A DNA stretch of 64,000 nucleotides from Microbispora corallina. Its GTDB lineage: Bacteria; Actinomycetota; Actinomycetes; Streptosporangiales; Streptosporangiaceae. A model generated the notes under the pieces. The model saw only the letters and a list, made by a program, of their open reading frames with translations, made no database searches and was not told the DNA's origin. Position 1 is the stretch's first letter. The number at the start of each line of letters is the position of its first letter. Where the stretch lies: NCBI RefSeq assembly GCF_016863035.1, contig NZ_BOOC01000035.1, positions 1 to 64,000 on the forward strand, read 5' to 3'. Position numbers and translations under genes: made by a program. Shown in pieces: positions 54,118 through 62,935 of the stretch.

Positions 54118-55206
54118 CTACGACTGCGCATTCTGCCCCTCCCTCATGTCGCCGCACCCATCGACACGTCCGGCGGGCTGCCGGAACTCGACGACCTGCC
54201 CCAGATCCGAGGACCGGTAGGCCGCCAGCGCGACCTCCAGGGCGCGCACGCCGTCCTGCCCCGTCGCGCACGGGTCCTCGACCACGCCTGCGCGCACCGA
54301 CGCGAGGAACGCCTCGATCATCGCCCGATCGGCGTCCTCCGCGAACGACGCCCGGCGCAGGCCCCGCGGACCGCCCTCGCGCGTGCTGACGACGTTCAGC
54401 GCCTCGGCCCCGTCGGTGATCTCCAGCGAGCCCTCGGTGCCGACGAGGCGGAGGGAGAAGTCGCAGTCCCACGGGTGGTGCGCCGGCACCGACCAGCTCG
54501 GGTCGATGCTGCCGACCGCCCCGTTCTCCCAGCGCAGCGAGACCACCGCGACGTCGTCGACGTCGAGGTTCCAGAGCAGTGCCCCGGCCTCGGCCGACAC
54601 CTCGGCCACCTCCAGCCCGCTGACGTGGCGCATCACGTCGGTGACGTGGACGGAGTGGTCGATCAGCGCGCCTCCGCCGGCGGCCACCGGGTCGGTGATC
54701 CAGCGGGGGTACGCCGGGGGCAACGGCGGGCGGCCGCGGTTGGCGCCCACCAGGCCGATCAGATCGCCCAACCGGCCGTCACGCACCGCGGTGCGCGCCC
54801 GCCCGACCAGCGGCAGGAAGCGGGACACGAACGCCAGGTGCAGTTGCACACCCGCGGCCGCGCAGGCGGCGACCATCGCCTCGGCGTCCTCGGCTGTCGT
54901 GGCGATCGGTTTCTCGCACAGGACATGCCTGCCGTGGACGGCGGCGAGTTCGACGTGGGCGCGGTGCTCGTCGTTCGCGCTGCACACCAGCACGGCGTCC
55001 ACCTCGGGCGAGGTCAGCAGCGCCTCGGTGTCGTCGATGAGCGGTACGCCGAAGTCCTGGCGGATCCAGCGGCTGTGCTCGGGCTCGGGGTCGTACAGGC
55101 CCACGACGTGGGCGTTCGGCGACTCGGACAGCGCCCGCGAGTAGGCCCACGCGTGGCCCGTGTGCGCGGCGCCCAGGATCGCGACGCCGACCGGCTTCCG
55201 GCTCAT
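54118..55206 (-). CDS. Gfo/Idh/MocA-family oxidoreductase
   Basis: A 362-residue NAD(P)-dependent sugar dehydrogenase-like protein. Rossmann domain: VGVAILGAAHTGHAWAYSRA, then the Lys of the EKP motif in GRHVLCEKPIATTAEDAEAM; C-terminal beta-sheet domain with GGGALIDHSVHVTDVMRHVS (catalytic His region) and LRLVGTEGSLEITDGAEAL. Its ATG overlaps the stop of a second family member (TGATG). Members oxidise or reduce sugars or cyclitols; the exact substrate is unknown. It ends the transport operon. Confidence 0.92.
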   Translation of the reverse strand: MSRKPVGVAILGAAHTGHAWAYSRALSESPNAHVVGLYDPEPEHSRWIRQDFGVPLIDDTEALLTSPEVDAVLVCSANDEHRAHVELAAVHGRHVLCEKPIATTAEDAEAMVAACAAAGVQLHLAFVSRFLPLVGRARTAVRDGRLGDLIGLVGANRGRPPLPPAYPRWITDPVAAGGGALIDHSVHVTDVMRHVSGLEVAEVSAEAGALLWNLDVDDVAVVSLRWENGAVGSIDPSWSVPAHHPWDCDFSLRLVGTEGSLEITDGAEALNVVSTREGGPRGLRRASFAEDADRAMIEAFLASVRAGVVEDPCATGQDGVRALEVALAAYRSSDLGQVVEFRQPAGRVDGCGDMREGQNAQS

Positions 55207-56210
55207 CACGCCTCCCACGTGGTCAGGTCGATCGTCCGGCCGGTGCGGGCCGACTCGATGGCGGCGAGTGCCGTGCGCAGCGACTCGGCCGCCTCGGCGG
55301 CGGGCACCGGCGGGGGTCCGCCGTCGCGGCAGGCGTCGAAGAACGCGCTCAGCTCAAGGGTGAACTCGCGGTCGCCGAGCACGTCCCACCACTCCGCGTC
55401 GCCCTCGCGGGCGTGCAGCACGCCGCCCATCATGTGGTCGTAGTCCCACGACAGCCGGCCCTCGGTGCCGATGATCTCCGCCCTGAGCCTGAAGCCGCGC
55501 GAGGCCGGGTGGGCCCAGCTGCACTCGATGTGGGCGATGGCGTCGTTCTCGTAGCGGACGGTCGCCAGGGTGTAGGTCAGCGGGCCCGCACCGCTGCCGG
55601 ACGCCATGCAGTGCACGCGTACCGCGGGACTGCCGATCACCCATCGGGCGTAGTCGAAACCGTGCACGCCCTGGTCGAGCAGCGGCCCGCCGGACGTCGC
55701 GGCGTCGGCGAGCCATCCCGCCTCGCTCCACCCCGGTAGCGAGGTCGTCGTCGAGTGACTGAGCATGCGTACGAGCCCTACTTCGCCCGACGCCGCGAGG
55801 TCGCGTGCGAGCCGGTGGTCCGGGCCGTAACGGGCCACCTGCCCGACCGAGAGCAGTCCGGGTGCGACCTCGGCGGCCGCGAGGACGCGACGCGCCTCGT
55901 CCATGGTGCGCGTGATCGGCTTCTCGCACAGCACGTGCCTGCCCGCCTGAAGAGCCTCGATCGCGGCGCCGGCATGGGCGGTCGGCGGCGTGCAGATGTC
56001 GACGACGTCGACGCCGAGGTCGAGCAGCGCGCCGAGATCCGGCACGACTGTCGCGCCGTACCGGCCGGCGATCCGCTCGGCCTTGCCCGGCACCGGGTCG
56101 GCGACGGCGACCAGCCGGACGCCCGGGGAGCCGCGGTAGGCGTGCGCGTGGACGCCGGCGATCATGCCGGCCCCGAGCAGGCCGACCGTCAGCTCGCCGT
56201 CAGCGCGCAT
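55206..56210 (-). CDS. Gfo/Idh/MocA-family oxidoreductase
   Basis: A 334-residue member: TVGLLGAGMIAGVHAHAYRG (nucleotide loop), GRHVLCEKPITRTMDEARRV (EKP) and SGGPLLDQGVHGFDYARWVI. The catalytic His is in GVHGFD. Only about 10 bp overlap with the upstream cupin gene and 1 bp with the downstream dehydrogenase. Two dissimilar members side by side suggest successive oxidation and reduction steps on one sugar, a common arrangement. Confidence 0.92.
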   Translation of the reverse strand: MRADGELTVGLLGAGMIAGVHAHAYRGSPGVRLVAVADPVPGKAERIAGRYGATVVPDLGALLDLGVDVVDICTPPTAHAGAAIEALQAGRHVLCEKPITRTMDEARRVLAAAEVAPGLLSVGQVARYGPDHRLARDLAASGEVGLVRMLSHSTTTSLPGWSEAGWLADAATSGGPLLDQGVHGFDYARWVIGSPAVRVHCMASGSGAGPLTYTLATVRYENDAIAHIECSWAHPASRGFRLRAEIIGTEGRLSWDYDHMMGGVLHAREGDAEWWDVLGDREFTLELSAFFDACRDGGPPPVPAAEAAESLRTALAAIESARTGRTIDLTTWEA

Positions 56211-57417
56211 GGCCCGCGATGGACGGCGCCTCCGTGTGGAGGTCGGGCCCGAAGAACAGGAACACCACGAGGTCCTCGCTTCCGGTGTTGGCGACCTCGT
56301 GCTCGCGGGTCGCCGCGTCGTGGGTGACCACCAGCTCGTCCCGGCCGGGCTCGCCCCCGCGCACCTCGTGCCCGGCGAACCTGCCCTCCCCGGTCCAGGC
56401 GAACGCACTGTAGACGCCGGGCTCGCGCAGCCGGTGGACGCCGCCCGGCGGGACGACGAGACGCTTCCCGGCGTACTTGCCGGTGTTGTAGAAGACCCAG
56501 GTCTCCTGGCCGTCGCCGTTCGCGCCGGCTACAGGCTGCGGGCTCAGGTGGCGGTTCTCGTAGAACCAGGGGTCGCCGTTGGTCTCCCAGTCCACGAAGC
56601 CGAGCGGGAACCGCTCGCCGTGCTCCTCGCGGTCCCGCGGCCGGACGTCCTTGAACAGCAGGTCCTTGGAGATGATCCGGCCGGCGTTCAACGCCTGGAA
56701 CATCGACAGGACGTCGGAGTCCTCCTGCAGCTCGAGGGTGAGGGCCGTGCCGGGGGCGTGCAGCACGCCGGACGGCACATGGAACCCCTCGCCGGCGACC
56801 TGAAGCTCCGCGCGGGCGTGCCGAAGGATCAGGTCGCTGTCCCAGTCGACGAGGTAGGGCAACAGCACCTCGTGCGCGGACTCCTCCGCGATCCAGGGGT
56901 GCACGCCGAAGAACGTCTCCGGGTGCGCGCCCGGATCGGCACCCGGCAGGAAATGGTAGGACTCGTCCTTCGCGTTGCGCCCGACCAGCGACGCGAACTC
57001 CTGGGGCGGATGGATGTGGTAGGGCAGCCGGTAGGCGTAGTCGAAGATCTTCGCCAGCCGGCCCAGCCCCGCGGGGTGCGAGGCGGCGTACGCCGCGCCC
57101 ATGATCGCCGCCGGGGCGGCGGCCACCGCGTCGCGCAGCAGAAGCCGCTCGCCGTGCTCCCCCACGACGTGGCTGAGCCCCTCGTCCCGGGGACCGACGC
57201 GGTTGTCCGCCTTGGTCGTCGAGGCGAGCCATCGCTCGCAGATGGCGCCGCGATCCCCGACGTCGTACGCGTTCTCGGGCAGGCCCAGCCGCCGGCCCGG
57301 CGGCAGGAAGTCGCGCGCGACCCAAGCCGGCTCACACCGGAGCACGCCGTTCCCGGCTTCGAGCAGCCGGGTGAGCACGTCCCGGGCCACGCCCGGATTC
57401 GTCGCCGTCACGATCAT
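56200..57417 (-). CDS. Cupin, mannose-6-phosphate isomerase-like protein
   Basis: A 405-residue protein with the PMI-type double cupin: YRLPYHIHPPQEFASLVGRN, then a hinge, HVPSGVLHAPGTALTLELQE and a C-terminal cupin with VVPPGGVHRLREPGVYSAFA. Metal-binding His residues resemble class I phosphomannose isomerase (HxHP...E), but the sequence diverges too much to state a substrate. It is coupled to the permease upstream (ATGA) and overlaps the first Gfo/Idh gene. A keto/aldo sugar isomerase role in the oxidative pathway is inferred. Confidence 0.75.
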   Translation of the reverse strand: MIVTATNPGVARDVLTRLLEAGNGVLRCEPAWVARDFLPPGRRLGLPENAYDVGDRGAICERWLASTTKADNRVGPRDEGLSHVVGEHGERLLLRDAVAAAPAAIMGAAYAASHPAGLGRLAKIFDYAYRLPYHIHPPQEFASLVGRNAKDESYHFLPGADPGAHPETFFGVHPWIAEESAHEVLLPYLVDWDSDLILRHARAELQVAGEGFHVPSGVLHAPGTALTLELQEDSDVLSMFQALNAGRIISKDLLFKDVRPRDREEHGERFPLGFVDWETNGDPWFYENRHLSPQPVAGANGDGQETWVFYNTGKYAGKRLVVPPGGVHRLREPGVYSAFAWTGEGRFAGHEVRGGEPGRDELVVTHDAATREHEVANTGSEDLVVFLFFGPDLHTEAPSIAGHAR

Positions 57418-58406
57418 CCCTTGATGCCGGTGAGGGCGATGCCCTGCACGAACTTCCGCTGGAAGACGATGAACACGATGATCATCGGCAAGGTCGCGAT
57501 CACCGACCCGGCGAACAGCAACGTCCAGGACGTGCGGTTCTGCACCACGAACAGGGCGAGGCCCACGGGTGCGGTGATCTTGTCGGGGCTGGACATGATG
57601 ATCAGGGGCCAGAAGAAGTCCTCCCATGCCCCCTGGAAGGTGAAGATCGCGTTGGCCGCGAGCGCCGGCAGGCACAGCGGCAGCACGACGGACCGGAAGA
57701 TCCGGAACTCCCCCGCGCCGTCGATGCGGGCGGCCTCCAGCAGTTGGTCCGGAATCGAGAGCATGTACTGACGGAGAAGGAAGATGCCGAACGCCGACAC
57801 GATCCCCGGCATGATCAGCCCCCAGTAGGAGTCGAGCCAGCCGTGCCCGCCGTTCCCCAGCCAGTCGTTGCCGCCGAAGAACGGGATGTGCTGGACGATC
57901 AGGTAGTCCGGGATGAGCGTGACCTGCCCGGGAACCATCATCGTCGCCAGGAAGAGCAAGAAGATCGCGTTGCGTCCGGGGAACCGGCGCTTGGCGAAGC
58001 AGTAGGCGCACAGGGAGTTGAAGAACGTCTGCAGCACGGTGATCGAGACCGCGACGAAGGCGCTGTTCGCGAACCACCGCCAGTCACCGTGCCCCTGGCC
58101 CTGCTGGAACGTGGTGAGGTGGCCGACGTTCAGAAAGCCCTTGTACCCCTCAAGAGTCGGGTCCTTCGGGATCCAGTGCGGCACCGAGGAGAAGATCTCC
58201 CCCATCGGCTGGAACGAGGCGCTGATCAGCCACGCGAACGGGGCCAGGAACAGGATCGCGAGCGGGGCGAGCACCACATAGGTCACCACCTTCTGCCGCA
58301 ACCCGAACTGGTTGTTCCCGTTCTGCGGCTTCCGGGCCGGCGGGGTGGGCTCCAGCGCCTCCGGCACCGCCTCACGCAGGGCGACCCCCTCGTCGAGCCC
58401 GCTCAT
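57414..58406 (-). CDS. Sugar ABC transporter permease, MalG type
   Basis: A 330-residue membrane protein with about six helices after a 30-residue cytoplasmic leader. EAA loop: LLEAARIDGAGEFRIFRSVV; periplasmic loop with FSSVPHWIPKDPTLEGYKGF. ATG overlaps the stop of the MalF-type gene (ATGA). It pairs with the next permease; no ATPase lies in the operon, so a shared ATPase is likely. Confidence 0.94.
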   Translation of the reverse strand: MSGLDEGVALREAVPEALEPTPPARKPQNGNNQFGLRQKVVTYVVLAPLAILFLAPFAWLISASFQPMGEIFSSVPHWIPKDPTLEGYKGFLNVGHLTTFQQGQGHGDWRWFANSAFVAVSITVLQTFFNSLCAYCFAKRRFPGRNAIFLLFLATMMVPGQVTLIPDYLIVQHIPFFGGNDWLGNGGHGWLDSYWGLIMPGIVSAFGIFLLRQYMLSIPDQLLEAARIDGAGEFRIFRSVVLPLCLPALAANAIFTFQGAWEDFFWPLIIMSSPDKITAPVGLALFVVQNRTSWTLLFAGSVIATLPMIIVFIVFQRKFVQGIALTGIKG

Positions 58407-59395
58407 GCGCCGGACGCCTGCCGGGCGAGGCGCAGCTGGAGCGCCGTGAACACGAGCAGCATGAGGAAGAGCGCGAACGCCAGGGTGCTGGCATAGCCCA
58501 TGTCGAAGTACTTGAACGCCCAGAGATACATGTAGTAGACCATCGTCGTCGTCCTGTTGACCGGCCCGCCGTTGGTCATCACGAAGATCTGGGTGAAGAC
58601 CTGCAGCGAGCTGATGATCCCCATGACGAGCAGGAACAGGGTGCTGGGCCGGAGCATGGGGATCGTGACGTACCGCAGGCGGTGCCACGCGCCGGCGCCG
58701 TCGATGCGGGCCGCCTCGTAGAGCTCCTGGGGGATCGCCTGCAGCCCGGCGAGGTAGACCACCATCGAAAATCCGGTGCCCGCCCACACGCTCATCAGGA
58801 TGACCGCCGGCATCGCCAGGTTCTTGTCCGACAGCCACAGCAAGGGGGTGTCGATGATGTGCGCGTGCAGCAGGTAGTAGTTGAACAGCCCGTAGTCACC
58901 GTTGTAGAGCCACTTCCAGAGGATGGCGGAGACCACGAACGGGGTGACGACCGGCAGGTAGAACGCGGTCCGGAACAGGCCGCGCAGACGCAGCGGCAGG
59001 TTGACCAGCAGGGCCAGCAGCAGTCCGGTCGCCATCGAGAGCGGAACCGAGGCGCCGCTGAAGTAGACGGTGTTCAGCACCGACTCGGTGAACCGCTCGT
59101 CGTGCATCATGTCGCGGTAGTTGTCCAGGCCGACGAACGGCTTGTCCGGCTCGATGATGCTCCACCGGTGGAAGGTCAGGTAGACGGCGAAGGCCACCGC
59201 GGCCAGCGTGAAGACCGAGAAGATCAGCATGCCGGGCAGCAGGAAGACGTACGCCGACCGTTCCTTCCAGACCCTGGCCGGAAGGCTGCGCCGGTTCGCG
59301 TGCGGTGTCCCTCGTCCGAGGCGCGGCCGGGACCATCGCCCTCCGGTCTTCACAGGCGCTGCGTCCGTCTCGGTCCGCACCAGCGGCTGCGCCAT
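58403..59395 (-). CDS. Sugar ABC transporter permease, MalF type
   Basis: A 330-residue membrane protein. Typical start: SAYVFLLPGMLIFSVFTLAA, then the CUT1 loop NYRDMMHDERFTESVLNTVY, EAA loop LYEAARIDGAGAWHRLRYVT. Second gene of the operon, 76 bp after the binding protein. Confidence 0.94.
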   Translation of the reverse strand: MAQPLVRTETDAAPVKTGGRWSRPRLGRGTPHANRRSLPARVWKERSAYVFLLPGMLIFSVFTLAAVAFAVYLTFHRWSIIEPDKPFVGLDNYRDMMHDERFTESVLNTVYFSGASVPLSMATGLLLALLVNLPLRLRGLFRTAFYLPVVTPFVVSAILWKWLYNGDYGLFNYYLLHAHIIDTPLLWLSDKNLAMPAVILMSVWAGTGFSMVVYLAGLQAIPQELYEAARIDGAGAWHRLRYVTIPMLRPSTLFLLVMGIISSLQVFTQIFVMTNGGPVNRTTTMVYYMYLWAFKYFDMGYASTLAFALFLMLLVFTALQLRLARQASGA

Positions 59396-59427
59396 CCCAT
59401 TCCCCCTCTCCTCCGTGCGCCGCCGGG

Positions 59428-59441
59428 CCGGGCCGGCCCGG
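59428..59441. terminator. GC palindrome between binding protein and permease
   Basis: CCGGGCCGGCCCGG, a perfect 14-bp palindrome in the 76-bp gap. Like 1079-1111 in the other importer, it may cap the transcript after the binding-protein gene. Confidence 0.4.
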
Positions 59442-59471
59442 TGAGGCGTCGTCCGGTGCCGTCGACGCTCG

Positions 59472-60794
59472 TCAGTGGCGGCCGAGAATCGCCCTGCCCT
59501 GCTGGGCGGCGTTGTCCAGCGCCTCCGCGGGGGTCTGGTCGCCGTAGATGGCCTTGCTGAGCTCCTCGTTGAGGATGGTCTCGATCCGCGGATACTTGGG
59601 GTTCGCGACCGTGCTCGCGACGCCGCACGACATCAGGTCGGCGAAGGGCTTCAGGACCGGCTTCTCCTTGGCGAGGTCGTCGCTCGCGAGCAACGCCTTC
59701 GTGGGAGGCAGCAGCGTACCCTCGGTCTTGTACGTCCAATTGGCCAGGTTGCCGGGCTGTGACAGGAACTCCATCCACAGCCACGCGGCGTCGGAGACCT
59801 TCGTCTGACTGAACATCACCAGCGAGTCTCCGGCGATGGTGGTCTTGCACCCGGCCGCCCCGTTGGGGAGCGGCGCCGCGGCCCACTTGCCGGTGATCTT
59901 GGGGTACTCGTCCGCGAGTGTGCCGGCGAACCAGGCGCCCGCCACGTACATCGCCACGTCGCCCTTCGCGAACGCCACCCGGCCGTCGTAGGAGTTGGAG
60001 TTGAGGTAGTCCCGCGGGGAGTACTTGGCGAGGTCCACGTAGAAGGCGGCCGCCGTCTTGCCCGCCGCGCTGTTGAAGGCGATGTCCTTGCCGTCCTCGG
60101 TCAGCGCGTCGCCGCCGGCCTGGTAGAGCCAGGGGTAGAAGTAGTAGGCCGCCTCCGAGGCGAACATCTCGAAGCCGTACTTGCCCTTCGCCGCGTCGGT
60201 GAGCTTCTCGGCATCGGCCTTGAACTCGTCCCAGGTCTTCGGCGGGCCGGCGATCCCGGCCTCTTCGAAGCGGTCGGTCCGGTAGAACAAACCGGTCGTC
60301 TCGCCGTCGAACGGCAGTCCCCACATCGTGCCGTTCCAGGTGACGAACGTCTTGAAGCCGTCGACATAGCTGTCCGGCTTCACGACCGTGCTGCGGCCCA
60401 TGTAGCCGCCGAGGTCGACGAGCGCCCCTCTGGCGGCGTAGTCGCTGGTGTCGCTGGCGTTGATGTAGGCGACGTCGGGGGCGGTGTTGCCGGCGATGCG
60501 GGTGCTGAGCACCTGCTGCGCCTGTTCCGCGGGGGCGTTCTCGAATTTGATCGTGATGTTCGGGTGCTGCTTGTGGAACTCGGCAGCCAGCTTCTTCATC
60601 GTCGGTTCGTTGCCGACCCAGGAGAAGAACGTCACGGTCTGCGGCGAGGCCGGGTCCTTCACCGGACCTGCGCCCTTGCCGACGTCGGTGTTCGGCTTCT
60701 TCTCGTCGCTTCCGCACGACGAGAGGCTCAGAGATGTCGCGAGCGCCAACGCAATGATCGCCGGAGCCGTCCAGGACCCATGGAACCTCACCAC
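59472..60794 (-). CDS. Sugar ABC transporter substrate-binding lipoprotein
   Basis: A 440-residue lipoprotein: signal FHGSWTAPAIIALALATSLS, lipobox LSSC, then a two-lobed solute-binding fold with TVTFFSWVGNEPTMKKLAAE, TRIAGNTAPDVAYINASDTS, GLFYRTDRFEEAGI and the C-terminal helix EALDNAAQQGRAILG. The start is GTG 60794. The ligand is probably xylo-oligosaccharide because the xylanase shares its operator. Confidence 0.94.
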   Translation of the reverse strand: MVRFHGSWTAPAIIALALATSLSLSSCGSDEKKPNTDVGKGAGPVKDPASPQTVTFFSWVGNEPTMKKLAAEFHKQHPNITIKFENAPAEQAQQVLSTRIAGNTAPDVAYINASDTSDYAARGALVDLGGYMGRSTVVKPDSYVDGFKTFVTWNGTMWGLPFDGETTGLFYRTDRFEEAGIAGPPKTWDEFKADAEKLTDAAKGKYGFEMFASEAAYYFYPWLYQAGGDALTEDGKDIAFNSAAGKTAAAFYVDLAKYSPRDYLNSNSYDGRVAFAKGDVAMYVAGAWFAGTLADEYPKITGKWAAAPLPNGAAGCKTTIAGDSLVMFSQTKVSDAAWLWMEFLSQPGNLANWTYKTEGTLLPPTKALLASDDLAKEKPVLKPFADLMSCGVASTVANPKYPRIETILNEELSKAIYGDQTPAEALDNAAQQGRAILGRH

Positions 60795-60842
60795 ACCCGC
60801 TCCCTACTGCTCGCTCAGGAAGATGCGAGCTTTTTCCTTGAT

Positions 60843-60856
60843 GCAAATCGATTGGC
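60843..60856. promoter_or_regulatory. LacI-regulon operator, transport operon
   Basis: GCAAATCGATTGGC, 48 bp before the binding-protein start, identical to the 53668-53681 site and symmetric except at one base pair (12 of 14 positions). Confidence 0.85.
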
Positions 60857-60917
60857 GTCGTGGCGGGCAGTCTCGCCAAGAGTCGGGCGTTTTGTCAATG
60901 GATTCGGGTGGCGTGCG

Positions 60918-61781
60918 TCACATTGTGACGGCCCCGAGACCCCCGGAAGCGCCGCCGCCCGTCCGCCTCCAGCGGCCCGATGGAGCGCTGCCGTACCGGC
61001 GCCGGTAGGCACGGCCGAAGTGCGAGAGCGTGTTGAACCCGGCGGCGTGACACACCTCGGTCACGGACAACGAGGTCGACGCGAGCAGGGAACGAGCGAA
61101 CCGCAGACGGCGCTCCTGCAGGTAGACCTGGAAGGACGAGCCGGTGTACTCCCGGAACCGTTCGCTGAAGTAGTTCGGCGACAGGTGCGCCCGCCGGGCT
61201 GCGTCGGCGAGCGAGATCGGCTCGCGAAAGTGCCGGTCGACGTAGCGGACCGCGGCCCGCAGTTCGTCGGCCATGCCTGGACGGTGGTCGGCGGCCGCCG
61301 CCTCGGCCGGTTGGCGCTGCGCCAGCTCGACCACAAGGCACCCCACGAGCGCCTCGATCATCCGCGCGCCGCCCAGCCGTGGCTCCTCGACCTCGGCCTG
61401 GAGCCGGAGCAGGTCGACCTCCGCCGTGAGGAAGTCGTCGGCGTGCCACGGGAGGTCACCGGCCGAAGACGGCCCCAGGCCGGCGAGCTGCCGCTCCATG
61501 AGCCCCGGGTCGATGACCGTGTTGTAGCAGCAGAGCGGCTCGTGACCGACCGGCTGGATGGCGTGGAAGTCCGCGGGCGACAGCAGGAAGGCACTCCCCC
61601 GGCCGATCGGCCGCGCGACGCCGTTCACCACGTGCTCAGCCTCGCCCGAGACCACCAGGCACAGCTCGTAGTAGTCGTGCCAGTGCACGTCGACGGTGTG
61701 GAGCCGTGGGCGCAGCACCCGCGCGCCGACGTCGGGAAGGAGCAGCGACTCGGTGCTGAACCGCTCAACCAGGTCGGTCAT
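60918..61781 (-). CDS. AraC-family regulator with cupin sensing domain
   Basis: A 287-residue activator. N-terminal cupin (VHWHDYYELCLVVSGEAEHV, then GSAFLLSPADFHAI) and two C-terminal HTHs (ISLADAARRAHLSPNYFSER and SVTEVCHAAGFNTLSHFGRA). Divergent from lacI with a regulon operator in the 55-bp gap, so it is probably inside the regulon and adds positive control. Confidence 0.92.
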   Translation of the reverse strand: MTDLVERFSTESLLLPDVGARVLRPRLHTVDVHWHDYYELCLVVSGEAEHVVNGVARPIGRGSAFLLSPADFHAIQPVGHEPLCCYNTVIDPGLMERQLAGLGPSSAGDLPWHADDFLTAEVDLLRLQAEVEEPRLGGARMIEALVGCLVVELAQRQPAEAAAADHRPGMADELRAAVRYVDRHFREPISLADAARRAHLSPNYFSERFREYTGSSFQVYLQERRLRFARSLLASTSLSVTEVCHAAGFNTLSHFGRAYRRRYGSAPSGRWRRTGGGASGGLGAVTM

Positions 61782-61796
61782 GGACGACCCGCTCCA

Positions 61797-61810
61797 TCAA
61801 ATCGTTTTGC
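61797..61810. promoter_or_regulatory. LacI-regulon operator, araC/lacI gap
   Basis: TCAAATCGTTTTGC, between divergent araC (start 61781) and lacI (start 61837). Probable autoregulation. Confidence 0.75.
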
Positions 61811-61836
61811 CTCAGGGTTCCAGTAGAATACCCGCC

Positions 61837-62859
61837 ATGTCGAGGAGCGAGGCTGCGTCCAGCCAACACTCTCGTGTGACAATCGCGCAGGTCGCCAGCC
61901 ACGCCGGGGTGAGCCCCACGACCGTCTCCCACGTGTTGTCCGGCAAGCGCGCGGTCGGCGCGGCCACCCGGGGCACCGTGATGGACGCCATCCGCGAGCT
62001 CGGGTACCGGCCGAACATCGTGGCCCGCAACCTGCGGACCCGGCGATCGCACATGATCGCGGTCGTCGTCCCCGACATCACGAACCCGTTCTACGCCGTG
62101 CTCACCCGAGGCCTGGCGGACGCCGTCGACGCCGCGGGGCACGGGACGTACGTCTGCAACACCGACGGCCAGCACGACCGGGAGCGCAAGTTCTTCCAGG
62201 ACGCCATGGACCGCGGAGTGGACGGCATCGTCTTCGCGTCCGGCGAGACCGCGTCGCAGGTCATGTTCGGGGAGGTCGACCAGCAGACTCCCATCATCTG
62301 CATCGGCGCCCAGCTCGACCATCCCCTCTGCGACGCGGTCATCCCTGACGATGAGACCGGCTCTCGCGCTGCCGGGTCCTTCCTGGCCTCGCGCGGCTAC
62401 CAGCGGATCGCGATGATCCAGGGCCCGCCTCACTACGGCGTGTCGCGCACGGCGGGCTTCCGCTCGGCCATGCAGGCCGCGAAGCGGAAGGTCCCCGCCG
62501 AACTGATGGTGCGCGGCAACTGGACCCGCAAGGGGGGCTACGAGGCCATGAAGACGCTCATGGCGCTCAAGGTCCGGCCCGACGCCGTCTTCTGCGCGAA
62601 CGACCTGATGGCGATCGGAGCGCTCGACGTGGCCCACGAGCTGGGACTGTCCGTCCCGCAGGACGTGGCCATCGTGGGCTTCGACGACGTCGACGCCGCC
62701 ACCATCGTGACACCGCACCTGACCACGGTCCGCAACCCGGCGTACGAGGCCGGCGGCACAGCGGGCGACCTGCTGATGAGCCGGATGTCGGGCCGCTACA
62801 CCGGTGCCGGACGGACCGTCGTGCTGCCCTGCCCGCTGATCGAGCGCGGCACCGCCTGA
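61837..62859 (+). CDS. LacI-family regulator of the xylan locus
   Basis: A 340-residue repressor: HTH VTIAQVASHAGVSPTTVSHV, hinge NIVARNLRTRRSHMIAVVVP, then a sugar-binding domain with PDITNPFYAVLTRGLADAVD, AVFCANDLMAIGALDVAHEL and IVGFDDVDAATIVTPHLTTV. The frame opens at 61696, but ATG 61837 precedes the HTH by 14 residues as usual. The four palindromes in the locus are presumed to be its sites. Confidence 0.92.
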   Translation: MSRSEAASSQHSRVTIAQVASHAGVSPTTVSHVLSGKRAVGAATRGTVMDAIRELGYRPNIVARNLRTRRSHMIAVVVPDITNPFYAVLTRGLADAVDAAGHGTYVCNTDGQHDRERKFFQDAMDRGVDGIVFASGETASQVMFGEVDQQTPIICIGAQLDHPLCDAVIPDDETGSRAAGSFLASRGYQRIAMIQGPPHYGVSRTAGFRSAMQAAKRKVPAELMVRGNWTRKGGYEAMKTLMALKVRPDAVFCANDLMAIGALDVAHELGLSVPQDVAIVGFDDVDAATIVTPHLTTVRNPAYEAGGTAGDLLMSRMSGRYTGAGRTVVLPCPLIERGTA

Positions 62860-62915
62860 GAGACCGCCGGGGACCCCAGGCCCTGCTGCGCGGCGTGGGG
62901 TTCCCCTGCAGTCTC
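62860..62915. terminator. Terminator between convergent lacI and dehydrogenase genes
   Basis: GAGAC...GTCTC outer arms and GGGGACCCC (62869-62877) with GGGGTTCCCC (62897-62906, one-base bulge) form a stem around a GC-rich loop. Confidence 0.65.
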
Positions 62916-62935
62916 CGACCGGCGACCGGCCACGG

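Noticed and set aside
57414-60794. An ATPase gene within the importer operons
   Set aside because: No Walker motifs occur in either sugar importer locus; the only ABC ATPase here belongs to the PadR-linked exporter.
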